From: Corythucha ciliata
Lineage: Eukaryota; Arthropoda; Insecta; Hemiptera; Tingidae
Assembly: GCA_038030265.1 (NCBI GenBank)
Contig: CM075943.1
Span: 36,828,001 to 36,892,000, forward strand
Reading direction: 5' to 3'
Length of the DNA stretch: 64,000 nucleotides
Under the pieces are notes generated by a model that saw nothing but the letters and a program-made list of their open reading frames with translations, was not told the DNA's origin and made no database searches. Every line of letters starts with the position of its first letter. Positions within the stretch are counted from its first letter, which is position 1. Both the position numbers and the translations under genes were made by a program. Of this stretch, positions 54,014-64,000 are shown piece by piece.

Positions 54014-55674
54014 AGATCCTCTAGCTTGAAATTCACGCCTCTCAAAAGAGTCAACGTCGAGTGTTCGCCAAAAGGGCCATTGGCATCCCCTAGGAGTTTC
54101 ATAATCTCGTGAAAAATGTTATCGATATACCTCACTGTTGTTACTGGATCATTTCTTATTAGTTTCGTTTTTTCATTCTGGTCCATGTACATAGCTTCCT
54201 CTAAACTTATTTGCTTCCCTTCAGCTAGTTTATGGAGAATGACAATCAATTCAGGCCACTTGATTTCTGTTGCAGAAAGAGTGAGGAAAAGAGTGGGGAA
54301 ACCAATCTGCCTAATCATGGCTAGCAAAGTTTTCTTTTTCGATTCCCTAAACGCTGGAGAAGATCTCACTTGTTGTAAAACACGAAACCCATCATCGAAC
54401 CTCATCGCGTCGGAAATGAATGATTCTGTTGTGGCTAGCCCCGCATTTAGTTTTGTGGTTGTTTTAATTTTTCTTAAACATACATTAACATTGCTTATCA
54501 CACTTCTTTCTAATTTCTGTTTGGCCATGAAGAGGACTCTGCGGGGGATGCAAGCACGTCTGTCTCTTCGACGGCATTCGGATTTGATTCGCTGGGCGTA
54601 GGTAAGCTTTCTATCTTCATCCACGGGAAAGCCACCATATATTTTCGGAAAACACAATTCGTCCAGGAACTGAATATCGTGCCACGATACTGGAGTCTTT
54701 CCCTGTCCAGGAGCCATCACTGTAGAGCCTTGGTTAGCTACTTCATAATTTCGGTCTATTATCATGACTTCGTCATCAGCTTCGGTCCTTAAATCGTCTT
54801 CATCACATTCCAGTTTACTTTCATCATTACTACATCTCATTTCATGATCGTGTCTGTTATTCAAATTTGTGCTATTTTTGTCAGAATCCTCAACGATGAA
54901 ATCAACTTCAACGTTCTCGTTCTGGTCATATGCGTCAAAAAATGAAGTATCCAATGTAATTCCTAGCCTATGATACAAAGGCGTGGTTAACAAAAATTTC
55001 AGTGCTTCACAAACAACGGCTGGTCTAATCGTCGCTGCCATATAATCGCTTTGATGATCGACGTGACGCTTAAGTTTAATTTGAATTGTGGACATATTAT
55101 TAAATTGCCTGGGAAGTACTCTAGTCATCGTGTCTATTTCTACCGGAATATTGACCACACTTCCTCTCAAAGAAAGCTGAGGGTTAATGGCGTAGGGTAA
55201 GAGAGGCACTATAGTCATAAATGGTATATAGGGAGCACACATTCGTTCATCGAGTGGAGAGAGAGCCTCAAGAGAAGGGGGTATATCTGGAAAATGTAGT
55301 TTATTTGAAATTGCCATTTTAGGGACGCGGCCTTTCTTAACATGACTAAGGCAAGTTGTGCAGATCCAATTGGAAGGGAAGCTACATATATCGGTTACGA
55401 AACTATCAAAATCAGGGCCTTTATAACCTTCTTTCAATTTTTCTAGGTCAAGCACCTTCACGGATTTTTCAAAAAATACATTATCGCAACAACAGCAAAT
55501 GTTATCAGGACCTTTCCTCTTACATATGAGGAAATTGTGAATAAGTTTCGAACCTTTGCTAACATTAGACTCCTCCCGAGTTTTTCTGATCAAACATTCA
55601 CGATATTGATACAACTCTTCTAGTCGTGGTTGTTTTTTTCGTGCTGCCTCTTTTTTCCTTTCAAGAAGCCGCAA
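53944..55674 (-). pseudogene. Helentron: N-terminal and Helitron-like N region
   Basis: An open frame of 576 codons. The early part contains a Cys-rich segment (NICCCCDNVFF, WICTTCLSH) that probably binds zinc. The middle part is acidic and low complexity. The last third carries GFPTLFLTLSATEIKWPEL, the signature of the Helitron-like N-terminal domain. The N-terminal ATG is probably not the true start, because the frame is continued upstream by 55620-56144 after a shift near 55690. Confidence 0.75.
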
Positions 55675-56144
55675 TGCATTATCTTGTCTACTTGTTTTCT
55701 TAGCGGCTTTCCTCTTCTCTTGGCTGTCCTATCTAGTTCTCTTTCAACGTCTCTGAAACTTTCGTCTTCTCTCCGAGTTCTCTTAGCCAATTTATCGATT
55801 TCTCTTTCAATTCCTCTGAATCCTTCGTCTTCCCTACGACTACTCTTGGCTGTCCTATCTAGTTCTCTTTCAACGTCTCTGAAACTTTCGTCTTCCCTCC
55901 GTCTTCTCTTAGCTGTTTTTTCCTTGACCTTCTCAATTCCTCTAAATTTCTCATCCATTCGTGTAAGTCGTTTACGTTGCCTGTCTTTCCGTCTTCGTTC
56001 TAGAGCTTTTTTCAGTTCAGCTGCAGATGACGACGTTGGCGGTTCATTTTGAACTTCAGTTCCCGTGTCTTGCTGTTGTGATTGTTTTTTTTTATTCTCC
56101 CTCCACAATTTAACTCTCACTGTATTCTTTTTTTTCCTTCCCAT
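55620..56144 (-). pseudogene. Helentron: basic N-terminus with 19-residue repeats
   Basis: Starts MGRKKKNTVRVKLWRENKKK. Then come four tandem units of about 19 residues, RREDESFRDVERELDRTAK and variants, forming a charged coiled coil. Arrays of this kind are found at the start of several Helitron-like proteins in invertebrates. The frame leaves the element's reading frame near 55690. Confidence 0.65.
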
Positions 56145-56201
56145 ATTATCTTGTAAGGTCTAGTCAGGGGACTTTACTAACAAAACCAGAGAAACACTAA
56201 T

Positions 56202-56340
56202 GTCCGTATTTATGAACGTTCCTTGACATTAAGGAACCCTTGAAATTCATTAAAACAGATGATGTTTTTATTGTGATCAAACTGTTCTCAATGGTTCCTT
56301 GACTCGAGGAAGCTTCAAGTAACGTTCATAAATACGGGCC
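56202..56340. mobile_element. foldback MITE, CCGTATTTATGAACGTTCC family (copy 2)
   Basis: Matches 46788-46922 along its length, with one short internal duplication (GATGATG). It lies just upstream of the Helentron start codon. Confidence 0.75.
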
Positions 56341-56444
56341 TCAGTCCCCGTAGATGACGCGGGAGTATGAGCGACTTGAAGATTTGCTGACGGCACTTAT
56401 ATGCATAGGAGATCATAGAACAGTCGCGAGTAGCTCTTCATCAA

Positions 56445-56598
56445 GGTAAGTTTACACGTGCCACTTCTCTCTTGAAATAAGTGTCAGACACAGCTTCGAT
56501 TATTTAGCCAATGAAAATACGAAAATTAGAACTACACAATGAAAGCTATTTGTGTCTGACAGTTATTTCCAGAGAGAAGTGTCAGACGTAAACCTACC
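56445..56598. mobile_element. foldback MITE, GGTAAGTTTACACGTG termini
   Basis: GGTAAGTTTACACGTG and CAGACGTAAACCTACC ends, with inner arms ACTTCTCTCTTGAAATAA and ATTTCCAGAGAGAAGT and repeated GTGTCAGAC words. Confidence 0.6.
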
Positions 56599-56689
56599 TT
56601 TAGTTCCGAAATTGGTTGCTAGGAAAAAATAAACAAAAGGTTCTCTGTTTGAAAGATGATTTCAAGAGAAATCTTTAGAAATCACTTTT

Positions 56690-57200
56690 AAAACGCTACA
56701 ACAAGTTTTACAAATATTTCTCCCAGTTTCCACCCACCTCCGTCCGGTAATTGCCCTCCGAGTAGCTCAAACTTCAAAAAAAGGTGCACCGGTGGATGCA
56801 TTTTTCAATAGTAATCTTTGGACATCAGTTTTAAATCACTACAACAAACACGAGATTTTTTACAACACATATCCCCAGTGTCCACCCCCCTCCGCCCTGT
56901 ACTTCCCATCCCAGCCACTCAAACTTCAAAAAAAGGTACACCGTTTGAAAGGTAATTTTAAGAGGAATCCTTTGAGTCCACATTAAAAGCGGCGTGACGC
57001 ACCGCTGATTGTTTGAGAATTCAACCCCTATTTTCACCCCCCCCCCCCCTTGTACGATTTTGACGAAATTGATAGGGGACCCTCTGCTAGCCAACACACA
57101 TATTCCCTGAAAATTTCATCAAATTCGGATAAAAACTATGGAAGATATGCTTGTTACAAGGATTTGCGGACAGACAGACAGACAGACACGAAACCGAAAT
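56690..57200. repeat. imperfect tandem duplication and a (GACA)n tail
   Basis: A unit of about 145 bp (ACTACAACAA through CAAACTTCAAAAAAAGGT) occurs twice between 56690 and 56990. Then follow a C-run (57039-57050) and ACGGACAGACAGACAGACAC-like sequence at about 57170-57190. The last part is a pattern often found at the 3' end of arthropod non-coding repeats. Confidence 0.5.
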
Positions 57201-58574
57201 TGTTTAGGAAGGTATAAAACGTGAAATGCAAGTGGAAATTTCGATTTTAAAGAAGAAAAAAAAACATTTCCTAAAAGTGAAAACAATGCTTCCGTAGCTC
57301 GGAAGCAAAAGTTGTCTTCACCACATGTGTATTATTGAATTATCTCAAAATAGTTTTCATCCACACGTTCTGGTCTTCAGAAATCCTGGATGGCTCCAGA
57401 AATCTTTTGTCTGGATCGGGCCATCCAGACAACCATTGATGATACCCCGAAGTGAAGGGTAAAAATCGGTTTCGGCATAATTTACATGTGGTGAAGAGCT
57501 GCCTAGCGATTAGAAGGAATTACTTGTTCCTACAATACCATCAGAGGAAGGCACTCGATGAGAACTAGTTGTTAAAAAGAGAGGGCCAAAACTGAAGACT
57601 TTTTGAGCGAGACAGAAGAACGTCCTCGAAGGGGTGGTGAGGAGGCATCGGTGGCGGGTAGCCCGGGGGGTACTGAACTGACCTAGCCCAATTGAGGCGA
57701 ATAGTCTTGTCTCTCTCTTTTCACTTCAGTTTGTGCCCTCTCTTTCGCTCTCATAGTACGAAGCATTCAGGTTCAAGTTTCCATCACCTATCAGCCGCTA
57801 GAAAGCAGTTAGATAGTTCATCAAGCAAAAACAATTTTTCTTCTTCGATCTAGAGGCAAAAAACGCCCTGTTAGAAGGATTTTAATTTAAAATAAAAAGT
57901 TAACTTTTATTTTACATAATTTTCTTCACATTTTCATAATGAGGCGATGCATGATTCTTCACATGCCTCAGCCTGAAAACCGCCACTGCCGTATAGGATT
58001 GTTTTGTGACTTGCATGACTTCGGGCACATCCTTAGAGTATATATAAACAGTAGAGAGATGGTTGGGCTGCGCGTCACGAAAAAAGTGAAGCAAACACCT
58101 CGGTCACGTGACTGAGGTCACTACTTCCCGCTCTTTTTCAAATGCTTGAAGGTTCCATCCAAAGGGGGCTGCATTTTGTTCTTATAAATCTTTCACTTCA
58201 AATTCTTGAGGAGTTCATGTGTGATGAAACTTGAACTCTTTGTTCAAAGCATTTTCAGTAGTAACGCCATTATTCGGTGCTTTTAAGGCTAAATGCACGT
58301 CGCGTATTCCTCATTTTAATATTGATCCCGTGAAGCAATTTTTCAATCTGAAAACTGGATTCTTCTTCTTTGAGTATATCAGAGAAATCCAACCAATTCT
58401 CATGCACCACATTTTGTCACAACATGATAAAATTGCTTAAAAAAAACTACACACATTTGTTTGGTTGCACAGACTCCACAGAAAGTTAACATCGAGCTTG
58501 TAAACGGGCCTTAACGAGCCTTTATACGCAGTTGGCCATGATTTTCAAGAGTTCCACGGGTGTTTGTGTTTCAT
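57201..58574. other. intergenic, no gene recognised
   Basis: A 60-aa minus-strand frame at 57912-58094 has no recognised domain. TCACGTGACTGAGGTCA occurs at about 58103 and again near 59445, pointing to another repeat. An end fragment of the 20161 MITE family lies near 58460-58515. Confidence 0.4.
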
Positions 58575-58972
58575 CGGGAACGCATGAATGACCGATTTGG
58601 GAGAAAAGTACACCGATGAATTGGCACATGGAGAGAAGGAAATCAACGGTAGTTGCAGCCTGATTGATGCATCTGGTGATTTTTAAATAAATTTCAAAGT
58701 TCTTTAGGAGGGGATGGATGGTGCGAGGCGAAATGACGTCAATGTTTAGATGTGAAGCATTTGAGAAATGTTTTGTTTACAAATAACAAGAAAAATTGTC
58801 CCAAAGAAAACACGTTTTACCCCCTCTTCCCCACACCATCAATTTCATTGAATAGCCTTTGACGTAACCAAGCCCCCACTCAAAATTTTCAATAATTCGC
58901 TTTAAACCCCCCCCCCCCTTGAAGAGCCCTCTTCAAGAAACACCACTGCTTGACAAATGTGCAAGTTCCCCG
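58575..58972. mobile_element. MITE, GGGGAACTTGCA family (third copy)
   Basis: The left end is degraded (CATCGGGAACGCATG) and the right end is TGTGCAAGTTCCCCGTTG. The interior aligns with 42571-43017 (inverted) and 13015-13270 (direct). It includes a TGACGTCA palindrome and a C-run. Confidence 0.65.
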
Positions 58973-59459
58973 TTGTTTGAATATGGCTCATTTCAAGGTA
59001 AATATTGGAAACTATTAGGAATAAAAAGATGTTGTTAAGGAAAGCGTTGTGACAAGTTTCACCCGCTATTTATTTCAAGAAGAAATTGAATGTTTCATTT
59101 TCAAGCAAATTAGCTTCTCGTCTGAAATTATCCATGCGTTTTTAGGTGTAAGATTAGTAAGATAATAGCCATTGAACGTGTAATAAAATGAAATCCCAGG
59201 TTGAAAATAAGGAAAGAAGTGGACTAGTGGAAAATGAGGAAAGGAAAAATGAGACAGTAGGCGTTAAAAGAACGGTTGAAATGCAAGAAAGATGAATAGA
59301 CAAAGGAAAAACGGAAAAAAGAACAACACACAAGCGACAGCAAAGCGAGCAAACAGAGCAACGGCCGAGTTATTAATACAGGTTACTCAAGTAGGTTGCA
59401 AAGCAACTTGGAGCGAAAACAAGGTGAGGGGGAATAAATACCAGTCACGTGACTGAGGT
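58973..59459. other. unassigned A-rich stretch
   Basis: Purine-rich, especially 59210-59350, with no open frame of interest. Confidence 0.4.
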
Positions 59460-59987
59460 CATTTCAGAAGGTCCTTGCTTCAATGCGCAAAGGACAAAAA
59501 TCTCTCTAGTGTTATATAAATACTCTAAGGGCACATCAAGATCCCTGTGGAGGACGGAGTTTCTCACGTACCATGGCGCTCCCGTGATAAGCCTCAGCAC
59601 TCGATTTTAAGCAGTCTGTTCGCGAGTAACGTGCGAGTTGGCTGCGCTGCCCCATATACCGCAAGCGAATAGCCAGATTGGCAGAATTAGGGCCAAGTAT
59701 AGCAGTCTCTTGAGATGAAGTGGAAGAGTGGAACGAGCGTCAAGTAGACATTTTAGCTGTCTCATCCGGTCGCGCACCGTATGCACGATGTTCTGGATGT
59801 GATGTTTCCAGGTGAGTTTAGCATTCAGTATCACTCCTAGGTATCTAACCGAGTCGTTATTCGGGATTCCTGCACTTTGCAGATAAACAGAGGGACGAAA
59901 CACATCTTTCGTTTTGAACGTGAATGTAACCATTGAAGATTTGGCCGTATTCATTACAACTCGCCTCTGCTCGCACCATCTTTCCAC
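59460..59987 (-). pseudogene. Jockey-like non-LTR retrotransposon, reverse transcriptase 3' fragment
   Basis: The frame from 59987 reads WCEQRRVVMNTAKSSMVTFT, VRYLGVILNAKLTWKHHI, then LKRLLYLALILPIWLFACGI. These are the thumb/connection features that follow the catalytic motifs in Jockey/LINE reverse transcriptases (NxxKS, YLGVxLDxxLTWxxHI, LYxxLIxPxxxYGxxxW). The frame stops at 59607, but the coding resemblance continues to about 59460 (VLRLITGAPWYVRNS), interrupted by a stop. Endonuclease and the YxDD core are absent, so the copy is 5'-truncated, as is usual for non-LTR elements. Confidence 0.75.
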
Positions 59988-60009
59988 TTCGTCGAGAAAT
60001 CTTTATTAA

Positions 60010-60740
60010 ACTCATTCACGAATTAATCAGCTATTTTCTTAAAATTTTAGCCGTGAATTAGCTTTTGACCTAATTTCAGTCACTAATTAGCGTTTTTCAC
60101 CAAGAATTAACGATTTTTCAGAATTACATTCGCGAATTAATTTTGCACTTCTCTCAATTTTTGACGTGAATTATCATGCGCCTCAACTCTAGCCGCTATA
60201 ATTTGCGATTTTCCCACAGTTTTGCCCGTGAGTTTTAGCCACAAATAAGCACCTTTTTGCTTTTTTATCCTCGAATGGGGTATTTTTCTCAATTTCAGTA
60301 GCAAAATTGCCGTGTTGCTCCATTTTAGTCCCGAATCACCGTCGCTACAAAATTTCCCCAAACCTTCAATTAGGGTTTTTTGTCCAATTTTAACCACGGA
60401 CAACAGCACGCTACCCTTTTCTTTCTACATTTTAATTTTTCGGCGCAAAATGGCCTAATCACGCAGCGAATTAGCATTGTTTTTTCTACATTTTGGTCTG
60501 GAAGTTGCATCGAGAAAAGACAAATGGGCGCTTTTTAGCAGTTTTAGCCACAAATATTAGGGTTTTTTTCTAAGCTTTGAGCCGTGTACTTGCCCAAAGA
60601 ACAGCACATCAGTGCGCCTTCTCAATTTTATCCGCTTAAGTGCCCAAAGGAACCGGGGATCAGCGTATTTACTCTATTTTTGCCGAGAAGTTGCCTTCAT
60701 GAGACGTGAATTTACTCAATTTAAGCATTCAGAGTAGCGC
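60010..60740. repeat. degenerate array, unit about 35 bp (core TTTTAGCCGCGAATTAGCG), third locus
   Basis: TTTTAGCCGTGAATTAGC, CACTAATTAGCGTTTTTC, CATTTTAGTCCCGAATCACC and similar words recur at 30-45 bp. It starts right beside the Jockey fragment. The 90-aa minus-strand frame at 60137-60409 is repeat-derived. Confidence 0.6.
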
Positions 60741-61280
60741 TTTCGTGGGCAGAATGGAATATTCCTCCGCACAATTTGCTGAGCACCTGCAAACGTCCTA
60801 TATTCGGTCGGATTAGACTAAAAATCTAGGAAAGCATTCAAATCGCCGTACGGCCGGCGGGTGAATTATTTTCACGTAGGTACTTTTACAACCTTGAACT
60901 TAGAACCTAAAAACCCTCATTTTTTGATCTTTAAGGTTTTTTGGGGGCCTCTTCTCATAGGCGGCCCGGGGCTGTCCGCCTCCCTCCACTACCTTGGTAC
61001 GCTACTGCGCTGCGCAAAACCCATAGTTTGTATTTTTTGGCGAGAGCTCTCGTACAGCTAAAATTAATATCTCTTACATATGTAGTACAGGGGCATCAGC
61101 TGAACTTTTTTTATTTTTATAATTACATATTTTAAAAAAAAAGTTCCCAAAAAAATGAGACAATCTGTAGCTCTTTCGTTTTTCACATTGCTGCAGGCGC
61201 TACCTTTGAGCACATCAGTGAGCGGGCGAAGAACCATCCACGGTAAACACCTTTTAATATGTTTTTCACCCTTTAATCCA
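60741..61280. other. intergenic, no gene recognised
   Basis: Short frames only, with no domain content. Confidence 0.4.
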
Positions 61281-61654
61281 TTAAGCGGGCATACGAGTAC
61301 TACCCTCGCCCATTATCCCCCTCACTGTTTTACGCGCAAAGTATTTGGAATATTTCATTTCTTAAGGTCTCATATTAAATCTTATAGTCTTGAGACTTGC
61401 CCAGCAGAACCCGAATTTCAATTTTGACTTTCCTCGAATTTTAAATCAACTTTATAAAATTACTAGTAATGTTATGAATTTAATTTAAAATTCGAGGAAA
61501 GTCAAAATTGAAATTCGGGCTCGGAAATTTGGGCAAGTCTCAGGACTATAAAATTTCATATGAGACCATAAAAAAATGAAATATTCCAAATACTTTTCGC
61601 GTGAAACGGTGAGGGGATAATGGGCGAAGGGTAGTACTAGTATGCCACCTTAAG
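61281..61654. mobile_element. foldback element, about 375 bp
   Basis: Almost the whole segment is an inverted repeat: GCATACGAGTACTACCCTCG pairs with its partner near 61626-61645. ACTTTCCTCGAATTTTAAAT pairs with the partner at 61482-61505, and CCCGAATTTCAATTTTGAC with 61504-61522. The loop is near 61455. No coding content. Confidence 0.75.
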
Positions 61655-63418
61655 TTATGTCGCCTGATATGGGAGCCAACTTCACGAAAAATCCTTCAGT
61701 GCTAGGTACATGAAGTCCAAGCCAATACTGGCACTACTCGCATCATACGCCTAGCCCTAGTTCAAGTTCGAATTAGCCTGAACTCGGAAGACCGGTACAT
61801 GGGTGAAAGGGATTTTCCCGCAATACGTACATAATACATATAACCGGTTCGGCATTCTAAACACTGCACTGCAGGTCAGTAAATATTCACTTGATTCCAC
61901 TCAACAAAACTGATAATGTTGGCTTTCGTAAACAATTGCACTTCCTCATTCATAAACATGTTCGAGCTATAATATTGCGAGATAAGTGTCGCAAAAAGTT
62001 GGAGAATAATACTTGACAAACACATCTTGTGCAACACATAGGCGTCAGAAAGCTCTCTCGGGAGTCAACTCCTGCAATAAGTTCCACAACTGTATTGCTC
62101 GTGTAATAAAATCAAATCATAGTTTCATTGACTTTTATCGAAGTTATTTATTTCATTGTAAGCTTTTAATTTTCCATTTTCGAATTTTAGTGCATTTCAT
62201 ATTTTGATATTTTCATTCCGTTAATCAACTTTGCCTCCTAAATAAACAATGGCTTCAGGTGTGACAATCTCCACCTCAATCTCCTAGCAACGATGTATAA
62301 ACCTGGATTGCTCACAGAGGACTGGAGGGGCGTGGAGGGGGCAGGTCGTCCCCTGGTAAACAATCACCCTGTCCCTCTCCTTGTGTAGTTATGGCAATAT
62401 GGCACTTATTTTGAAACTCCACCCCTCTCATCCACTATGGGAGCTTATTTGATGGCTATTATCAGATGGTCTTTATCAGCCGTGATGAGCAATCCAGTTC
62501 TTTTATATGTATATCGTTGTCTCCTAGTCAGGAAAGAAAGAAGCCCGCACGTTCTAATTTTTACGGGCGACTTTTAATCCTTTGGAGTTGCGTGGAAAAA
62601 CAAAAACAAACTTTGAAATTCTGTATAGAGGCCATAGTGGAATTGGGTCAGCTCTACCAAATGTGCCAGTTATGTAGATAAGTGCGCAAAGGTGTTGAGG
62701 AGAAAAAGTTTAGTTGATGATGCTCTAAAGGGTCATCTCATTATTGGAAAAAGTTTGGGAGTTTAAAAAATGATTAATCGTAAACCTTGATTTTTCGTGA
62801 ACTTTGTGGAGGGGTAAAGCTTGAAAATTATTATTTTCGCATAAACTTTACGCAGCAATGAGCAAAGGGAATAGGATAAAGGAGGCTCGTGTGAATAGGC
62901 GATTCCTCTCAGTAACCTTAGGTTTTCCTTAGAGGAAAAAGGCGTTAGGCGTTATTTTATAAGAAGATAATTAGATTATTTGTAGATAAGTAGTCAGTAT
63001 ATAAGTGAATAGAGAGTCCTGCCCTCCTGCCAGCGCTCCCGCTTTTATTATTTTGGGAAGTTCCTGAACGCGAATCTCCACTTTTTCTGGCTGCGAATCT
63101 CTGAAGCTGAGTTTGTAATGACTTTCTCTCTCTCTCTCTCTCCCTCTCTCTCTCTCTCAAGAGATCTACATCATCAACATGTACACCGTCATCACCGTCT
63201 ACATAATGGGGCAGAAGTTTCCATATGCTGAAGGAAAAAAGTTTCTCCGAATTCCATACTGAAATTATTTATCCCGAGAAACCGTTATCGGCTTACCACT
63301 CGTTTTGACGTTGATTAATTATCCGATAGTTAGTTCTTGGTTGATTCAGACCCAGGGTTCTTTTGTCCCGCATCACCGTTATAAGATTGCTTTCCAAGCT
63401 CGAGTTATTTTCATTCAG
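61655..63418. other. region upstream of the ADAMTS-like exons
   Basis: No exon or repeat was recognised with confidence. A (CT)n microsatellite lies at 63124-63158. Any signal-peptide exon of the metalloprotease gene could be here but was not identified. Confidence 0.4.
63124..63158. repeat. (CT)n microsatellite
   Basis: Near-perfect CT repeats of about 35 bp with one interruption (CCC). Confidence 0.9.
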
Positions 63419-63855
63419 GTCGATACACAAGGGACATTGCTGACTACGAAGTGATTCTTCCGAGAAAATTGAAACCGAGCGGGGCGTTTCACAGCTTTCA
63501 TCTGCCTCACTTTTACGGCGACAGTGTTCACCAATTGGTAAGACAAAGAATCGTGCAAGTGAATGATGATTGAGCGTGTATCGGGGGGGGGGGGATTGAT
63601 CAGAGACGAAAAAGGAAGTCCTCGCACATAGATGACACCGTCCAATATCAACTAGTCATCAACAGACGACCAGTCCACGTTCAGCTCACTCCAAATCTCA
63701 GGTTCATTAGTTCTGGTCTGGTCATCGAACGCCGATTCGCCGCCAATTTGACTAACATTCAAATCAAACGCCCCACTCGACAACTGTGTCACTTTTCTGG
63801 AGTCGTGAAAGGAGAGCCAGAAGCCAGAGTCGCCCTTTCAGCATGTGATGGCTTG
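63419..63855 (+). CDS. ADAMTS/reprolysin-type metalloprotease, prodomain exons (partial)
   Basis: Two exons were found by splice signals. Exon a, 63419-63537 (acceptor TTTTCATTCAG, donor GTAAGA), reads RYTRDIADYEVILPRKL through to SVHQL. Exon b, most simply 63604-63855 (donor GTAATT), reads VQYQLVINRRPVHVQL, LTPNLRFISSGLVIERRF, QLCHFSGVVKGEPEARVALS and ACDGL. The exon b start is uncertain (acceptor at 63602-63603 or 63617-63618; both keep the frame). The combination YEVxLP, LxPNxxFxxxGxVxER and CHxSGxVxGxPxSRVALSxCDGL is the propeptide of M12B zinc metalloproteases. The cysteine in LCHFSG is in the prodomain Cys region. It is closest in feel to ADAMTS proteins (secreted, matrix-cleaving). The catalytic domain lies beyond the window, so the exact subfamily is unproven. 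Confidence 0.8.
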
Positions 63856-64000
63856 GTAATTATTGTCTAAATTTGATTGCTCCAACCAAACAAGTTTTAT
63901 CGTTTTTAAACCACAAGATTTTAGCTAGCGAAACCAGGAGTTGAGTACACGTATTATAACAAAACTTTTTTTCTGCTTTATTCCTTAATGAGCTTAGAGA

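Larger units (their letters stand above)
47399..56144 (-). mobile_element. Helentron-type rolling-circle transposon, heavily disrupted
   Basis: From the 5' end of the element on the minus strand, the sequence encodes a basic repeat-rich N-terminus, a Helitron-like N region, a Rep/HUH region and PIF1-type helicase motifs. These are followed by an endonuclease/exonuclease/phosphatase (EEP) domain and a ubiquitin-specific-protease-like domain. Helitrons that carry an EEP domain after the helicase are called Helentrons. The coding region is cut by frameshifts (near 55690, 54040, 49690 and 48807), a P-loop deletion (near 50590), a palindrome of about 1.9 kb (51845-53790) and a MITE (48464-48716). 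Terminal hairpin and short end repeats of the element were not identified, so these limits are those of the coding part only. Confidence 0.75.

Noticed and set aside
54116..54601. 161-aa plus-strand frame opposite the Helentron
   Set aside because: Antisense shadow of the minus-strand coding sequence, as is the 140-aa Ser/Leu frame at 55630-56052.
1..64000. CRISPR arrays, bacterial operons or phage
   Set aside because: No spaced identical short repeats with unique spacers, no Shine-Dalgarno-led gene strings, and introns are present. The short tandem arrays are diverged and eukaryotic in context.

Overview
The window is eukaryotic nuclear DNA, most likely from an arthropod. The genes are split by GT-AG introns, promoters are of the TATA type, the base composition is AT-rich, and most of the sequence is transposon-derived. 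I cannot name the species. There is no operon, CRISPR array, rRNA or intact tRNA gene.

Host genes. (1) The left end holds the last exons of a KIF21-type kinesin (+ strand, 277-1348). They encode the C-terminal WD40 propeller, followed by a 6.2 kb intron and two possible 3' exons (7566-7650 and 8494-8539). (2) Between 9.9 and 31.2 kb lie four members of one family of tiny secreted Gly/His-rich peptides: 9968-10328 (-), 19250-21100 (+), 26605-27652 (-) and 30792-31135 (-). Each has a first exon of 24 nt (30 nt in the fourth if the upstream ATG is used). That exon carries the start of the signal peptide and ends in Cys before a phase-0 GTGAGT donor. Exon 2 encodes the rest of the signal peptide and a low-complexity tail that differs in every copy. 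(3) The right end (63419-63855, +) holds two exons of an ADAMTS/reprolysin-type metalloprotease prodomain.

Mobile DNA. At 13.6-18.4 kb is a decayed DNA transposon. It has an RNase H/DDE-like transposase pseudogene (14326-16957), subterminal repeats on both sides and candidate terminal inverted repeats. At 47.4-56.1 kb (-) is a large, broken Helentron-type element. It encodes Rep, PIF1-type helicase and endonuclease/exonuclease/phosphatase parts, and a C-terminal ubiquitin-specific-protease-like domain is fused in the same reading frame. A palindrome of about 1.9 kb, a MITE, small frameshifts, a P-loop deletion and an 8-bp duplication have disrupted it. At 33.4-34.7 kb is a gag zinc-knuckle plus retropepsin relic. 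At 59.5-60.0 kb (-) is a Jockey-like reverse transcriptase fragment. Two long-armed foldback elements (4754-6396 and 39155-41252) begin with the same TACAGGGTGT motif, and a lone arm of the first type sits at 33379. An 830-bp element is present twice (37681 and 41744). At least a dozen short foldback MITEs and one or two tRNA-derived SINEs are also present.

Other structure. Arrays built on a diverged unit of roughly 35 bp (core TTTTAGCCGCGAATTAGCG) occur at 12.0-13.1, 23.1-24.1 and 60.0-60.7 kb. A conspicuously GC-rich block with a 410-bp direct repeat lies at 31.9-33.35 kb. Perfect TGACGTCA palindromes are over-represented. All coordinates of spliced genes come from reading splice signals by eye and have no transcript support.
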